Counted from the first letter of the stretch, positions 35,615-45,564 are shown. The stretch: DNA of 64,000 nucleotides from Parachryseolinea silvisoli (GCF_021190955.1 NZ_JAIOAO010000002.1:124001-188000); one strand, 5' to 3'. Translations and numbers: made by a program. Notes: a model not told the origin generated them from the letters alone.

Positions 35615-35976
35615 AGCCTTACTTCTTTCGCCTCGAGCTCCTGGATGAGCTGCGATCTCTCTTCCATCAGCTTGATGATCTTATGGAGGTAGTCAATTTC
35701 TTTGCGGGAAAGGGCCAATTGGTCCTCAAAATCAGCCGAAGTGGCGGCAGGTGGAGCAGCCTGGGCGGCGGCATGCGGATCCACATAATATTGAAAAAAA
35801 TTATGTTCCAATACTTGGGATATTTTCAGCAAAAGCCCCGTATCTAAGTGACGCTTACGGAAAATACGATAGACATTCTGGCGGACGGTTCCCAGGGAAT
35901 CCGCAAAATCCGTCAGTTTCATTTGCTTACTGTCAAAGACTTCTTTGACTTTTTGCCCGATTTCGACAGGTACCAT
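35608..35976 (-). CDS. XRE-type helix-turn-helix regulator
   Basis: 122 residues. The N-terminal helix-turn-helix (about residues 5-60, KLTDFADSLGTVRQNVYRIFRKRHLDTGLLLKIS) is of the XRE/HTH_3 class, although the segment before it is shortened. An Ala/Pro-rich linker (residues 68-80) joins it to a C-terminal coiled coil (about 84-120) likely used for dimerisation. No target is evident; it may autoregulate or act on the neighbouring genes at 35195 and 36125. Confidence 0.82.
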   Translation of the reverse strand: MVPVEIGQKVKEVFDSKQMKLTDFADSLGTVRQNVYRIFRKRHLDTGLLLKISQVLEHNFFQYYVDPHAAAQAAPPAATSADFEDQLALSRKEIDYLHKIIKLMEERSQLIQELEAKEVRLY

Positions 35977-36083
35977 AACGTAATAAGTAACCTTTTACAA
36001 ATATATGTAAAAAATTAGTTTACACTCCGACGAAGTTATGGGGTGATTGTCACCAATAATTTTACAACGTCATAAATTGTCGC

Positions 36084-36091
36084 TAAACTTG
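36084..36091 (+). promoter_or_regulatory. -7 box before the gene at 36125
   Basis: TAAACTTG, one base off TAnnTTTG, 34 bp before the ATG. The flanking CGCTAAACTTG is identical to the box before hemH (39742-39751). Confidence 0.6.
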
Positions 36092-36124
36092 TACGCCCGA
36101 AACCCGGCAAAGCCCTTCTACTGT

Positions 36125-36538
36125 ATGTCAAGTCCGTATTACCAGGATGAGTACGCAATCATTGAACTGGATGCCTCCATTCCCTGCATTCAGGTCACGC
36201 TAAACGGCATTCCACGCTTCAGCGAACACTATCAGCTTGTCCAAATAAAGCGGCTGGAGCTAATGCACCGTGAAAGAGCTAATTTTCCCAATCTTCAGAT
36301 GCTGACCGACAGCCGCACAGCGGGCCCGGTACTGGACGAAGACGTACGCTATTTTAAAGACTATGTCTTGCCCTCTATGGCAGAGGCCGGCATACGCTAC
36401 CTGGCCATCGTCATGCCCTCTAATAAATTTACCCAGCTCACGATCCGCGAAATGACCGAGGGCTCCGAGAAAGTATATGTACGGTATTTTGATGTGCTGG
36501 AAGAAGCCAAGCAATGGCTGAAAGAAATGAGCGCATAA
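36125..36538 (+). CDS. hypothetical protein, alpha/beta single domain
   Basis: 137-residue soluble protein. Alternating beta-strand and helix segments (YAIIELDASIPCIQVTLNG; LQMLTDSRTAGPVLDEDVRYFKD; IRYLAIVMPSN; VRYFDVLEEAKQWLKEMSA) suggest a STAS/SpoIIAA-like fold, which is a fold-level guess only. A longer frame begins at 36047, but the -7 box at 36084-36091 shows that the transcript starts later, so the ATG at 36125 is used. It lies between the XRE gene and a PAS-kinase gene and could belong to a stress or signalling circuit. Confidence 0.65.
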   Translation: MSSPYYQDEYAIIELDASIPCIQVTLNGIPRFSEHYQLVQIKRLELMHRERANFPNLQMLTDSRTAGPVLDEDVRYFKDYVLPSMAEAGIRYLAIVMPSNKFTQLTIREMTEGSEKVYVRYFDVLEEAKQWLKEMSA

Positions 36539-36694
36539 CACCACAAAACACCGTTGTTTTGTGTCAAACGTACATTATTTGGAGAAACGCTATATCCACA
36601 TTGTTTTTATAGGGCATAGCATTATCTTGCGGAGTTAATAACCCTCGAACTCCCCCGTAAACCTTTATGTCAATGCGTTTGCCCTCCTAAACCT

Positions 36695-38527
36695 ATGCAG
36701 GACCTCATCAGGAACCTACCCGCTGTTATTTATGAATATGCAGTGTATCCGGATGGAATAAGCCGGTTTACGTTCATGAGTGAATCTGCAGAGCCCATTT
36801 TAGGAGTATCTCCCAAAAAGGTAATGGAAGATGCATCCGTACTGGAAGCTATAATACACGAAGACGATCGTCCCGGTCTTACTGCCTCTGTTGAACAGAG
36901 TTTACAGGAGGGACGCGACTGGCACTGGGAAGGACGTGTACACGTACGCGGCGACATCCTTTGGATTGAAGCCCGCGCCAACCATGCTATAGAACCCGAC
37001 GGCACCATTATTCGCCGCGGTGTAATACAAGATATCACCGGACGCAAAGCCTCCGCACGTGAAACCGAGCTGCGCTATCTCAACCTGGTTGAGCGACTGC
37101 CCATCGGCGTAGTCATTCACAAACAAGGCAAGCTCATCTTCGCCAACGTACAGGCGCACCAAATACTCGGCGCTAGAAAATCGCAAGGGCTGCTCGGCAC
37201 CGATGTATTAAACTTTGTACACCCCGAGTATCATCCGCGCATTATGCGCCGCATGCGCGAAGTAGCCGAAGGTATGCCTTCGCCCATGGTCGAGCAACAA
37301 TATGTACGCATGGATGGCCGCGTGATTGACGTCGAAACAATGGCGTCACCTTTTACCTTCCAGGGCGAGCCCTGTGTACAAGTCATTTTCCGCGATATTA
37401 CTGAGCGCAAACAGACCGAAGAGCGTATCAAGAAAAATGAAACGCTGCTGGCACAGCTGTTCCAGAATGTACCTATGGCCGTGGTGCTATTGACGGAGAC
37501 CGGTAAAGTAGAGCAGGTCAACAAAGGCTTCGAAGAAATGTTTGGCTTTACCCTCGACGAGCTGAGGGGAAAAAGCATAAACGACTTCATCGTGCCCGAA
37601 GAGCTGGTGCACGAAGGTGTTGACCTGAACAACCTTATTACCAGCAGCCGCATTGTGAGCATCGAAACCATTCGCAAGCACCGCAGCGGCAAGTTGGTAA
37701 ATGTGATACTCTACGGCATGCCTGTGATGATGGAGAACCAAACCATCGGCATCTACGGCGTATACGTTGACTTTACCGATCGCAAGAAAGTAGAAGAAGA
37801 GCTCAAGATCAGAAATACCGAGCTTGACAATTTTGTCTATAAAGTATCGCACGACCTGCGCGCGCCGTTGTCGTCCATCCTGGGTCTTGTAAACCTGGCC
37901 CGCCTGCCCGGCAATACCGACAACCCAATGGACTACATTGACATCATCGGCGAAAAGGTGGAGCACCTCGACCATTTTATCGGCGATGTACTCAGCCACT
38001 CCAAAAACCTGAAGATGGACATCACCACCAGTCAGGTAGATTTTGAACAGATCATCGAGCGTACGTTCAAAGACCTGAACTACCTGCAAGGTGCAAAAGA
38101 CATGGAGCGCAGCGTCAAGATTTCGGGTATTGCTTTTTACAGCGACCCATGGCGTATTTCCGAGATCTTCCGCAACCTTATTTCCAACGCCATCAAATAC
38201 CGGCAGCTGAACATCGAGCGGCCCGAGATCCGTATAAAAATACTGATCGACCAGCGCCGCGCCGAGATTAACTTCTCCGACAACGGCATCGGTATTGACG
38301 ACGTCAGCCTGGCGAAGATCTTTGAAATGTTTTACCGCGCCACCGAGCAATCGGATGGCTCGGGTATTGGATTATATATTGTAAAGAACGCGGTCGATAA
38401 ACTGGGTGGACAGATCAACGTTTCCAGCCAGGTGAACCAGGGCACACGGTTCAGCATTATCCTGCCCAACCGCATCAGTAATATTGTCCTGGTGAATACG
38501 CCCCAGGCAGTGGACGATCAATCATGA
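36695..38527 (+). CDS. PAS-domain sensor histidine kinase
   Basis: 610-residue cytoplasmic hybrid-less kinase. Three PAS/PAC units are visible: residues 1-118 (ending GVIQDITGRK), about 120-250 (VIFRDITERK) and about 255-375 (GVYVDFTDRK), each closed by the usual DxTxRK motif. A HisKA domain follows with acceptor His in VYKVSHDLRAPLSS (about residue 385), then HATPase_c with N-box LISNAIKYR, G1 DNGIGID and GSGIGLYIVK. No TM helix is present, so the signal is probably cytoplasmic. No response regulator is adjacent; the ATG of the following gene overlaps the stop codon. Confidence 0.92.
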   Translation: MQDLIRNLPAVIYEYAVYPDGISRFTFMSESAEPILGVSPKKVMEDASVLEAIIHEDDRPGLTASVEQSLQEGRDWHWEGRVHVRGDILWIEARANHAIEPDGTIIRRGVIQDITGRKASARETELRYLNLVERLPIGVVIHKQGKLIFANVQAHQILGARKSQGLLGTDVLNFVHPEYHPRIMRRMREVAEGMPSPMVEQQYVRMDGRVIDVETMASPFTFQGEPCVQVIFRDITERKQTEERIKKNETLLAQLFQNVPMAVVLLTETGKVEQVNKGFEEMFGFTLDELRGKSINDFIVPEELVHEGVDLNNLITSSRIVSIETIRKHRSGKLVNVILYGMPVMMENQTIGIYGVYVDFTDRKKVEEELKIRNTELDNFVYKVSHDLRAPLSSILGLVNLARLPGNTDNPMDYIDIIGEKVEHLDHFIGDVLSHSKNLKMDITTSQVDFEQIIERTFKDLNYLQGAKDMERSVKISGIAFYSDPWRISEIFRNLISNAIKYRQLNIERPEIRIKILIDQRRAEINFSDNGIGIDDVSLAKIFEMFYRATEQSDGSGIGLYIVKNAVDKLGGQINVSSQVNQGTRFSIILPNRISNIVLVNTPQAVDDQS

Positions 38528-39690
38528 AAATCGTAGAAGTAATAACAGCGGCACACGCGCGCGAATTTATTGAGTTTGCAGTAAGGCTTTACAAAGATCA
38601 CCCGGTTTGGATACGTCCCCTCGACGCCGATATAGACAATGTCTTTGATCCCGAAAAGAACAAAACCTTTCGTCATGGCGCATGTATACGCTGGCTGCTG
38701 CAAGACGACGCCGGCCAAACCATCGGCCGCGTAGCCGCCTTCGTTAACGAAAAGATCGTACACAAAGGCAACGACCAGCCTACGGGGGGCATGGGCTTCT
38801 TTGAATGTATTGAAGATCGTGCCGCCGCGTTCGCACTACTCGACCAATGCAAGACCTGGTTACAGGCCAAAGGCATGGAGGCGATGGACGGGCCCATCAA
38901 CTTTGGCAGCCGCGACCGCTGGTGGGGGTTGCTCATCGAGGGGTTTGACCACGAGCCCAACTACCAGTGTAACTATAACTTTCCATACTACCAGCATTTC
39001 TTCGAAGCCTACGGCTTTCAGGTATACTTCTACCAGCTGACCTTCGCACGCGGAGTGCAAGGCCCGCTATCGCCCCGGCTGGACGAAAAAGCTGCGCTCT
39101 GCCGGCGCGACCCGAACTACGACTTCCGCTACCTGAAAAAGCAAGAGCTGGGCAAGTTGGCCGAGTATCTGCTCACCGTATATAACAAGGCGTGGGCCAA
39201 CCGTTCGGAAAACCCCGAGCTCACCATGGCACAAGCCAAGCTGCTTGTGCAGCAGATGAAACCCATTCTCGACCCCAAGCTGCTGTACTTCGGCTTCTAC
39301 AAAGGCGAACCCGTGTCATTCTTTCTGTCGCTGCCCGAGATCAACCAGATTTTTAAATACGTCGACGGCAAAATGAACTGGCTGGGCAAGCTCAAGTTTG
39401 TGTGGCATACACTTTTGAAAACAAACAAGAAGGCCTTTGGCATCCTGTTCGGCGTAGTGCCCGAGCACCAGGGCAAAGGTGTGGACGGGGCCATGATTAC
39501 TTACGCCCGGGACGTGTTGCAGCCCGACGGACGCTATACGCAGTACGAAATGAACTGGATCGGCGACTTTAACCCTAAAATGATCCTGGTCGTAGAGCAA
39601 GTGGGCGGCGAGGTGTCTAAGCGCCACGCCACGTACCGTAAGCTTTTTGACGAGACCAAACCCTTCCGGCGGGCACCAATCCTTAAATGA
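38524..39690 (+). CDS. GNAT-like acetyltransferase, large two-lobed form
   Basis: 388-residue protein. The C-terminal half has the GNAT acetyl-CoA loop VVPEHQGKGVDGAMITYA (consensus Q-x2-G-x-G/A), and the first half (residues 1-190) has GNAT-like features such as IGRVAAFVNE, so it may be a tandem or pseudo-tandem acetyltransferase. Very aromatic segments (YQCNYNFPYYQHFFEAYGFQVYFYQ in pieces) point to a substrate pocket. The ATG overlaps the kinase stop by 4 bp (ATGA), so the proteins are co-translated. The substrate is unknown. Confidence 0.78.
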   Translation: MKIVEVITAAHAREFIEFAVRLYKDHPVWIRPLDADIDNVFDPEKNKTFRHGACIRWLLQDDAGQTIGRVAAFVNEKIVHKGNDQPTGGMGFFECIEDRAAAFALLDQCKTWLQAKGMEAMDGPINFGSRDRWWGLLIEGFDHEPNYQCNYNFPYYQHFFEAYGFQVYFYQLTFARGVQGPLSPRLDEKAALCRRDPNYDFRYLKKQELGKLAEYLLTVYNKAWANRSENPELTMAQAKLLVQQMKPILDPKLLYFGFYKGEPVSFFLSLPEINQIFKYVDGKMNWLGKLKFVWHTLLKTNKKAFGILFGVVPEHQGKGVDGAMITYARDVLQPDGRYTQYEMNWIGDFNPKMILVVEQVGGEVSKRHATYRKLFDETKPFRRAPILK

Positions 39691-39743
39691 CCAGCCCGGG
39701 CGTTTCGCCGTTAAACTTCTTTTCATGGATGCTTGTTTATCGC

Positions 39744-39751
39744 TAAACTTG
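39744..39751 (+). promoter_or_regulatory. hemH -7 box
   Basis: TAAACTTG, one base off TAnnTTTG, 18 bp before the ATG at 39769. It shows that the earlier in-frame start at 39733 is not used. Confidence 0.6.
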
Positions 39752-39768
39752 CAGCCCGAAGAAAACAC

Positions 39769-40779
39769 ATGAAAAGCAAAACCGGAGTCCTCCTGATCAA
39801 TCTGGGTACACCCGACAGCCCCTCGGTAAGCGATGTCCGTTCCTACCTGTCGCAGTTTTTGAACGATCCCCGGGTCATAGACATCCCGTGGCTGCTGCGC
39901 AAAATCCTGGTAAACCTCATCATCGTGCCCTTCCGGGCTCCGAAATCGGCTAAGATCTACCAGAAGCTATGGACTGCCAATGGCTCTCCACTGCTGTACT
40001 ACAGCGAGCGTGTCAAGACCCTGCTCGACGACTCGCTCGGCGACGACTACGAAGTGCACCTGGCGATGCGGTATAAAAATCCGTCGATTCCCGCCGTACT
40101 GGAAACGATGCGCAAAAAGCATTACGAAAAGATCATTGTGCTGCCCATGTTCCCGCAGTACGCTTCGGCCTCCACTGGCTCTGCCCTGGAAGAGGTGATG
40201 CGCGTGCTGCGCACCTGGTGGGTGATTCCTGAAGTGAAATTCATCAGCCAGTACTACGACCACCCGCTCTTTATTGAAGCCTTTGCCGAGCGGGGCCGCA
40301 AATACAACATCGCCGACTACGACCACGTGCTGTTCTCCTACCACGGCCTGCCCGAGCGCCAGGTCGATAAAGTGTATGACGAAGGCGCCTGTAAAGACCA
40401 CGACTGCGAACATTCCATTACCGAAGACAACCAGTACTGTTACAAAGCGACCTGCTATGCCACCACGCGTCTGCTAGCCGCTAAGCTGAACATACCCGCG
40501 GAGAAATACACAGTCTGCTTCCAGTCACGCCTGGACAAAAAATGGCTTATGCCCTTCTCGGACGAAGTAGTGCGCCAATGCGGCGACAAAGGCATGAAAA
40601 AAATCCTGGCCTTCTCCCCGGCCTTCACCGCAGACTGCCTCGAAACCATCATCGAGATCGGCGATGAGTACCAGGAGATCTTCCACGAACACGGCGGAGA
40701 GAAAGTACAGCTGGTGGAAAGTTTGAATGATAGCGCGCTATGGATTGACTGCTTACGCGATCTGGTGAAAGGACATTAA
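39769..40779 (+). CDS. hemH: ferrochelatase
   Basis: 336-residue enzyme that inserts Fe2+ into protoporphyrin IX in the last step of heme synthesis. Signatures are LLINLGTPDSPSVSDVRSYL at the N-terminus and the catalytic-site LFSYHGLPERQ, whose His coordinates the metal. The chain is close to the bacterial norm (about 320-360). Transcribed on its own promoter; no other hem gene lies nearby. Start chosen at ATG 39769 from the position of the -7 box. Confidence 0.96.
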   Translation: MKSKTGVLLINLGTPDSPSVSDVRSYLSQFLNDPRVIDIPWLLRKILVNLIIVPFRAPKSAKIYQKLWTANGSPLLYYSERVKTLLDDSLGDDYEVHLAMRYKNPSIPAVLETMRKKHYEKIIVLPMFPQYASASTGSALEEVMRVLRTWWVIPEVKFISQYYDHPLFIEAFAERGRKYNIADYDHVLFSYHGLPERQVDKVYDEGACKDHDCEHSITEDNQYCYKATCYATTRLLAAKLNIPAEKYTVCFQSRLDKKWLMPFSDEVVRQCGDKGMKKILAFSPAFTADCLETIIEIGDEYQEIFHEHGGEKVQLVESLNDSALWIDCLRDLVKGH

Positions 40780-40810
40780 TAAAGCATAACGCCAATAGCC
40801 TATAGAAACA

Positions 40811-40846
40811 AAAAAGCCCGACCAATTTGGCCGGGCTTCTTCTTTA
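40811..40846. terminator. bidirectional terminator between hemH and nrdA
   Basis: GCCCG (40816-40820) pairs with CGGGC (40832-40836), extended by AA/TT and an inner CCA/TGG. A-tract on one side and T-rich on the other serve both convergent genes. Confidence 0.85.
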
Positions 40847-40859
40847 TAGGCTTTTGCTA

Positions 40860-43328
40860 TTAGCTACCGCAAGCCTCGCACGCATCGGGATTATCGAGCG
40901 AGCAAGCCATGTCAGAAAGCTTTTGATCATAGGCGGACATTGTGTTACCGTAGGCCAGCGTTTGTTGCTGTACATCGGCTATCACCGGCTCGGCAACAGC
41001 CACAGGCGCTTCAACACCTTCATTTACCGGGGCCGTCACGGTTGCCACTTCTGCAGCAGCAACTTTGTCCAGCGTGAACTTGATTGCGTCAGCGGCAGCA
41101 GTAGTACGCAGGTAGTACATGCCGGTCTTCAAACCTTTCTTCCAGGCGTGGAAGTGCATCGACGTCAACTTGCCGAAGTTGGGGTTCGTCAAGTGAATGT
41201 TGAGGCTCTGCGACTGGCAGATATAAGCACCACGGTCTGCAGACATATCGATAATCGACTTCTGGGAGATCTCCCATACAGTCCGGTAGATATCTTTAAT
41301 ATTCTGCGGAATCTCGGGAATGTTTTGGATCGAACCATTGGCAGCGATCAGTTTCTGACGCATGGTTTCGCTCCACAGGCCGAGGCTCATCAGGTCTTTC
41401 ATCAGGTGTTTGTTCGCGATGATGAATTCGCCTGACAGGGTACGACGGGTATAGATGTTCGAAGTATACGGTTCGAAACACTCGTTGTTACCGAGGATCT
41501 GCGACGTAGACGCTGTCGGCATCGGTGCCACCAGCAGCGAGTTGCGCACACCGTGCTGCTTCACTTCGCGTTTCAGGTTTTCCCAATCCCAGCGACCGCT
41601 TTTCGGCGTCACACCCCACATATCGAATTGGAAGATACCTTTCGATACGGGTGAACCTTTGAAGGTTTCGTATGGGCCGTGGACCTTGGATTCCTCCATA
41701 GAAGCTTCCATGGCGGCAAAGTAGATGGTCTCGAAAATATCTTCGTTCAGGCGGCGAGCCTCTTCTGAGTCGAACGGCATGCGCAGCAGGATGAACACGT
41801 CGGCAAGACCTTGTACACCCAGACCGATCGGACGGTGACGCATGTTTGAGTTGCGTGCCTCCGGTACCGGGTAGTAGTTGATGTCGATTACCTTGTTCAG
41901 GTTGCGCGTTGCTACCTTGGTGATTTCGTATAGCTTCTGGTGATCGAAACGACCTTCCTCTGTTACAAACTTCGGCAGGGCAAGCGATGCCAGGTTACAT
42001 ACCGCTACTTCGTCCGGCGCTGTGTACTCGATGATCTCGGTACACAGGTTGCTCGACTTGATCGTACCCAGGTTTTTCTGGTTCGACTTACGGTTGGCGG
42101 CGTCTTTATATAGAATGTATGGCGTACCCGTCTCGATCTGTGACTCCAGCACTTCGAACCACAGGTCTTGTGCTTTCACCTGACGACGGTAGCGTCCTTC
42201 TTTTTCATATTTCTCATACAGGCGCTCGAAGTCCTCGCCCCATACCTCGGCCAGGCCAGGTGCTTCGTTCGGGCAGAACAACGACCACATTTCGTTGTTT
42301 TCCACACGCTTCATGAACAGATCGGAGATCCACAGGGCGTAGAACAGATCGCGCGCACGCATCTCTTCTTTACCATGGTTTTTCTTCATGTCCAGGAAGT
42401 CGAAAATGTCGGCGTGCCACGGCTCCAGGTAAATGGCGAAGCTTCCCTTACGCTTTCCACCACCTTGGTCAACATAACGTGCTGTCATGTCGAAGTTACG
42501 CAGCATCGGCACGATGCCGTTCGAGTTTCCACCCGTTCCTTTGATGTAAGAACCCTTCGCGCGAATGTTGTGGATGCTCAACCCGATTCCACCAGCGGAT
42601 TGAGAGATCTTCGCACATTGCTTCAGGGTGTCATATATACCGTCGATGCTGTCGTCCTGCATGGTCAGCAGGAAACATGAAGACAGCTGCGGCTTCGGCG
42701 TACCGGCGTTGAACAACGTCGGCGTCGCGTGCGTAAACCATTTTTCAGACAGCAGGTTGTAGGTCTCAATGGCCGCGGCGATATCGTCGCCATGGATGCC
42801 TACCGCTACACGCATCAACAAGTGCTGCGGGCGTTCTACGATCTTACCGTCGACCTTCATCAGGTACGAACGCTCCAGGGTCTTGAACCCGAAATAGTCG
42901 TAAGCGAAGTCGCGGTCATAGATGATCGCAGCGTCCAGCTCGGCAGCATGCTCTTTAATCACACGATATGTTTCTTTCGAAACAAGCGGTGCATTTTGGC
43001 CCGTTTTCGGGTCAATGTACGTGTACAGTCGTTTCATCGTGCTGGAGAACGACTTGCTCGTGACCTTGTGCAGGTTTGACACGGCAATACGGGCTGCCAG
43101 CTTGGCAAAATCCGGATGTTTGGTGGTCAACGTCGCCGCGATCTCAGCAGCAAGGTTGTCCAGTTCCTGGGTAGAAACGCCGTCATACAGGCCATTGATC
43201 ACCTTCATGGCCACTTCAACAGGATTGATGAACTTCGGATCTAATCCGTAGCAGAGTTTTTCGATGCGAGCGGTGATTTTGTCAAATTTTACCGACTCTC
43301 TGTGTCCATCGCGTTTTACTACAAGCAT
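40860..43328 (-). CDS. nrdA: class I ribonucleotide reductase alpha subunit
   Basis: 822-residue large subunit that reduces ribonucleotides to deoxyribonucleotides. An ATP-cone domain occupies about residues 1-95 ([21 protein letters not shown]), giving dATP feedback control. The catalytic barrel contains [21 protein letters not shown], the N-L-C-T-E motif (active-site Cys) and [10 protein letters not shown]; the C-terminus ends CEACGS, the swinging Cys pair that reloads the active site. It lies 86 bp after nrdB, the reverse of the enteric gene order. Confidence 0.97.
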   Translation of the reverse strand: MLVVKRDGHRESVKFDKITARIEKLCYGLDPKFINPVEVAMKVINGLYDGVSTQELDNLAAEIAATLTTKHPDFAKLAARIAVSNLHKVTSKSFSSTMKRLYTYIDPKTGQNAPLVSKETYRVIKEHAAELDAAIIYDRDFAYDYFGFKTLERSYLMKVDGKIVERPQHLLMRVAVGIHGDDIAAAIETYNLLSEKWFTHATPTLFNAGTPKPQLSSCFLLTMQDDSIDGIYDTLKQCAKISQSAGGIGLSIHNIRAKGSYIKGTGGNSNGIVPMLRNFDMTARYVDQGGGKRKGSFAIYLEPWHADIFDFLDMKKNHGKEEMRARDLFYALWISDLFMKRVENNEMWSLFCPNEAPGLAEVWGEDFERLYEKYEKEGRYRRQVKAQDLWFEVLESQIETGTPYILYKDAANRKSNQKNLGTIKSSNLCTEIIEYTAPDEVAVCNLASLALPKFVTEEGRFDHQKLYEITKVATRNLNKVIDINYYPVPEARNSNMRHRPIGLGVQGLADVFILLRMPFDSEEARRLNEDIFETIYFAAMEASMEESKVHGPYETFKGSPVSKGIFQFDMWGVTPKSGRWDWENLKREVKQHGVRNSLLVAPMPTASTSQILGNNECFEPYTSNIYTRRTLSGEFIIANKHLMKDLMSLGLWSETMRQKLIAANGSIQNIPEIPQNIKDIYRTVWEISQKSIIDMSADRGAYICQSQSLNIHLTNPNFGKLTSMHFHAWKKGLKTGMYYLRTTAAADAIKFTLDKVAAAEVATVTAPVNEGVEAPVAVAEPVIADVQQQTLAYGNTMSAYDQKLSDMACSLDNPDACEACGS

Positions 43329-43386
43329 CGTGGAAAAAGGGGGAGTTAAGGGTTGTTGTGGAAAAAGTTAAAAAAGTGTCTTAAGG

Positions 43387-43425
43387 TAATTAAAAATCTT
43401 GTCTTAATTCTTAATTAAAAATCTT
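43387..43425. repeat. direct repeat TAATTAAAAATCTT spanning the nrdB stop
   Basis: Two copies of a 14-bp AT-rich unit, at 43387-43400 and 43412-43425, 25 bp apart. The right copy includes the last codons and stop of nrdB; the left copy is in the nrdB-nrdA gap. Probably a local duplication. Confidence 0.45.
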
Positions 43426-44407
43426 CGTTTAGCGAAAATTTCGGAGCGGAATGATCCTTTTCACTGCTCTTCAATACACCAGCCTTCTGGTATTCTGCTA
43501 CACGTTTTTCAAAGAAGTTGGTTTTGCCTCTCAGCGAAATCATATCCATAAAATCGAACGGATTCGTCGCATTGTAGATTTTCTTACAACCCAGCTCATC
43601 CAGCAAACGATCGGCAACAAACTCGATGTATTGGCACATCTGGACGGCGTTCATACCGATCAGGTTCACCGGCAATGCATCCGTCACAAATTCTTTCTCA
43701 ATCGCCACAGCGTCACGGATAATGTCCGTAACCGTTTGCTCTGGCAATTTGCTTACAACGTGTTGCGTATACAGGTGGCAAGCGAAGTCGCAGTGTAAAC
43801 CTTCGTCGCGCGAAATTAATTCATTGGAAAAAGTCAGGCCAGGCATCAGACCACGTTTTTTGAGCCAGAAAATGGAGCAAAAAGACCCCGAGAAGAAAAT
43901 GCCTTCTACGGCAGCAAACGCTATCAGACGTTCCTGGAAGTTACCCTGATCAATCCAGCGTAGCGCCCAGTCAGCTTTCTTCTTCACACAGTCCATTGTA
44001 TCAATGGCGTTGAACAACTTGTCCTTCTCGCGGGCGTCTTTTACATAGGTATCGATCAGCAGGGAATAGGTCTCTGAGTGTATGTTTTCAATGGCGATCT
44101 GGAAGCCGTAGAAAAACTTGGCTTCTGTGTATTGTACCTCCGACACAAAGTGCTCGGCCAGGTTCTCATTTACAATGCCATCGCTGGCCGCAAAAAACGC
44201 CAATACATGGCTGATGAAATGACGTTCGCCGTCATTCATAGCCTCCCAGTCGCGCAGATCCTGGCTGAGGTCAATTTCCTCGGCCGTCCAAAAGCTAGCC
44301 TCTGCCTGTTTATAGAACTTCCAGATGTCATGATGACGAATAGGAAACAGTACAAAACGGTCCTTGTTTTCCTTTAAAATAGGCTCATCATGCTCTTTCT
44401 GGCTCAT
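43415..44407 (-). CDS. nrdB: class I ribonucleotide reductase beta subunit
   Basis: 330-residue small subunit that houses the diiron centre and tyrosyl radical. The metal ligands are visible in [20 protein letters not shown] (Glu), [23 protein letters not shown] (Glu and His) and a later [11 protein letters not shown] (Glu-x2-His). Tyr residues in IENIHSETY and neighbours are candidates for the radical site. It is the first gene of the nrdB-nrdA operon; the upstream 480-bp region holds DnaA-box-like sites. Start at the ATG at 44407. Confidence 0.96.
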   Translation of the reverse strand: MSQKEHDEPILKENKDRFVLFPIRHHDIWKFYKQAEASFWTAEEIDLSQDLRDWEAMNDGERHFISHVLAFFAASDGIVNENLAEHFVSEVQYTEAKFFYGFQIAIENIHSETYSLLIDTYVKDAREKDKLFNAIDTMDCVKKKADWALRWIDQGNFQERLIAFAAVEGIFFSGSFCSIFWLKKRGLMPGLTFSNELISRDEGLHCDFACHLYTQHVVSKLPEQTVTDIIRDAVAIEKEFVTDALPVNLIGMNAVQMCQYIEFVADRLLDELGCKKIYNATNPFDFMDMISLRGKTNFFEKRVAEYQKAGVLKSSEKDHSAPKFSLNEDF

Positions 44408-44607
44408 AATAAATAGGGTTTATGGGTCTACCAAAATATCAAAAAAGGCGAGCATCCGTCGGAACGAACACCCCCGTATCAAAACCTGTAAAATGCTTGT
44501 TTGCTTAGAAGTCCGGCGGCTGCCAGACCTTGATCAGCTTCAAGTGTACAAATGAAATAGAACCATTCTAAAAATCAAAACGCGGTTTTTAAGCTGAATT
44601 CAACAAA

Positions 44608-44790
44608 TGTGGATAACTTGTTGATGCATTGTGGACAGATAAGTTCCTGTAAAATAACCGTTTAGTAACTGGATTTTTCAGGTAGATTTAAGGTATATAT
44701 CAGTCCAAAAAAAAACACTTTTTTTTTCGGTCCCGAATGGGGTAAAATGTGGGTAAAAGCCACGATAAACGGCGGAAAAAATGTGGATAG
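44608..44790 (-). promoter_or_regulatory. cluster of DnaA-box-like sites upstream of nrdB
   Basis: 44608-44616 is a perfect match to TTATCCACA (minus strand). 44748-44756 and 44782-44790 each differ from it by one base; 44630-44638 differs by two. All four face the same way, towards nrdB. DnaA control of the nrd operon is known in E. coli, so a similar link between replication initiation and dNTP supply is plausible here. Confidence 0.5.
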
Positions 44791-44857
44791 ATATTCTATC
44801 TCGCAGGCCGTCAGGAAGTATTCTGGCGCCGGGTGTTAAAATTCTCAATTTTTTCTC

Positions 44858-44865
44858 TACCTTTG
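44858..44865 (+). promoter_or_regulatory. rplU -7 box
   Basis: TACCTTTG, a full TAnnTTTG match, 23 bp before the rplU ATG. Drives rplU-rpmA. Confidence 0.72.
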
Positions 44866-44887
44866 CAATCCAATTTTAAAATAGCAT

Positions 44888-45196
44888 ATGTACGCGATTG
44901 TAGACATTGCAGGTAAACAGTTCAAAGTGGCTAAAGATCAATACATCTATGCCCCCAAAATGGACGGAGAGGCCGGAGCTTCTGTAAGCTTTGACCGGGT
45001 TCTTCTCGTTGATAATGGTGGTGATATTTCTATTGGCGCCCCTACTGTAGCAGGAATTACCGTATCCGGTAAGATTCTGGAACACGTGAAAGGCAATAAA
45101 GTTATTGTCTTTAAAAAGAAACGCAGAAAAGGCTATGTCGTGAAGAACGGCCATCGCCAACAGTACACCAAAGTACAAATCGAAAGCATTGGTTAA
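44888..45196 (+). CDS. rplU: 50S ribosomal protein L21
   Basis: 102 residues, normal for L21, which binds 23S rRNA together with L20. Signature segments: MYAIVDIAGKQFKVAKDQ at the N-terminus and the basic FKKKRRKGYVVKNGHRQQYTKVQI at the C-terminus. It is followed by rpmA after 19 bp, the conserved L21-L27 pair. Confidence 0.97.
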   Translation: MYAIVDIAGKQFKVAKDQYIYAPKMDGEAGASVSFDRVLLVDNGGDISIGAPTVAGITVSGKILEHVKGNKVIVFKKKRRKGYVVKNGHRQQYTKVQIESIG

Positions 45197-45215
45197 CCCT
45201 TAACGATCTCTATCC

Positions 45216-45482
45216 ATGGCACATAAGAAAGGCGAAGGTAAAGTAAAGAACGGCCGCGAATCAGAAAGCAAACGCCTTGGCGTTAAAATCTTCGGAGGTC
45301 AGAAAGTTATTGCCGGTAACATTATCGTGCGTCAGCGCGGTACAAAACACCACCCGGGCAAAAACGTAGGTATTGGCAAAGACCACACCCTGTTCGCATT
45401 GACGAACGGCGTAGTAGTCTTCAAAAAGGGCAGAGCTGAAAAGTCTTTCGTTTCAGTTGAGCCTGTTGTTGCTCAAGCATAA
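45216..45482 (+). CDS. rpmA: 50S ribosomal protein L27
   Basis: 88 residues. L27 reaches the peptidyl-transferase centre with its N-terminal tail. Here the mature-type N-terminus [16 protein letters not shown] is encoded directly, so no Prp-type leader cleavage is needed. The signature [28 protein letters not shown] is present. Co-transcribed with rplU; a clear terminator follows. Confidence 0.97.
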   Translation: MAHKKGEGKVKNGRESESKRLGVKIFGGQKVIAGNIIVRQRGTKHHPGKNVGIGKDHTLFALTNGVVVFKKGRAEKSFVSVEPVVAQA

Positions 45483-45508
45483 GACATTGCGCTTTTAATT
45501 TTATAAGC

Positions 45509-45540
45509 AAAAAGGCTCCCAAAAGGAGCCTTTTTCTTTT
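45509..45540. terminator. bidirectional terminator after rpmA
   Basis: AAAAAGGCTCC (45509-45519) pairs with GGAGCCTTTTT (45525-45535); loop CAAAA. Serves rpmA and the convergent Nfu gene. Confidence 0.92.
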
Positions 45541-45564
45541 ATACCTATTTCTTTAAATCCCGGC

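Larger units (their letters stand above)
44408..44887. other. 480-bp non-coding region between nrdB and rplU
   Basis: AT-rich, without a credible gene. It contains four same-oriented DnaA-box-like 9-mers (44608-44616, 44630-44638, 44748-44756, 44782-44790), a perfect GATAGA-TAT-TCTATC palindrome (44786-44800) and the rplU promoter. Poly-A/poly-T tracts lie around 44707-44728. On the nrdB side a hairpin-forming segment, GTCTGGC-AGCC-GCCGGAC on the minus strand (near 44511-44528), would sit in the nrdB leader. Confidence 0.6.

Noticed and set aside
44408-44887. Candidate replication origin
   Set aside because: Only one perfect DnaA box plus three degenerate ones, no dnaA/dnaN/gidA neighbours and no distinct unwinding element; a regulatory role for nrdB is simpler.
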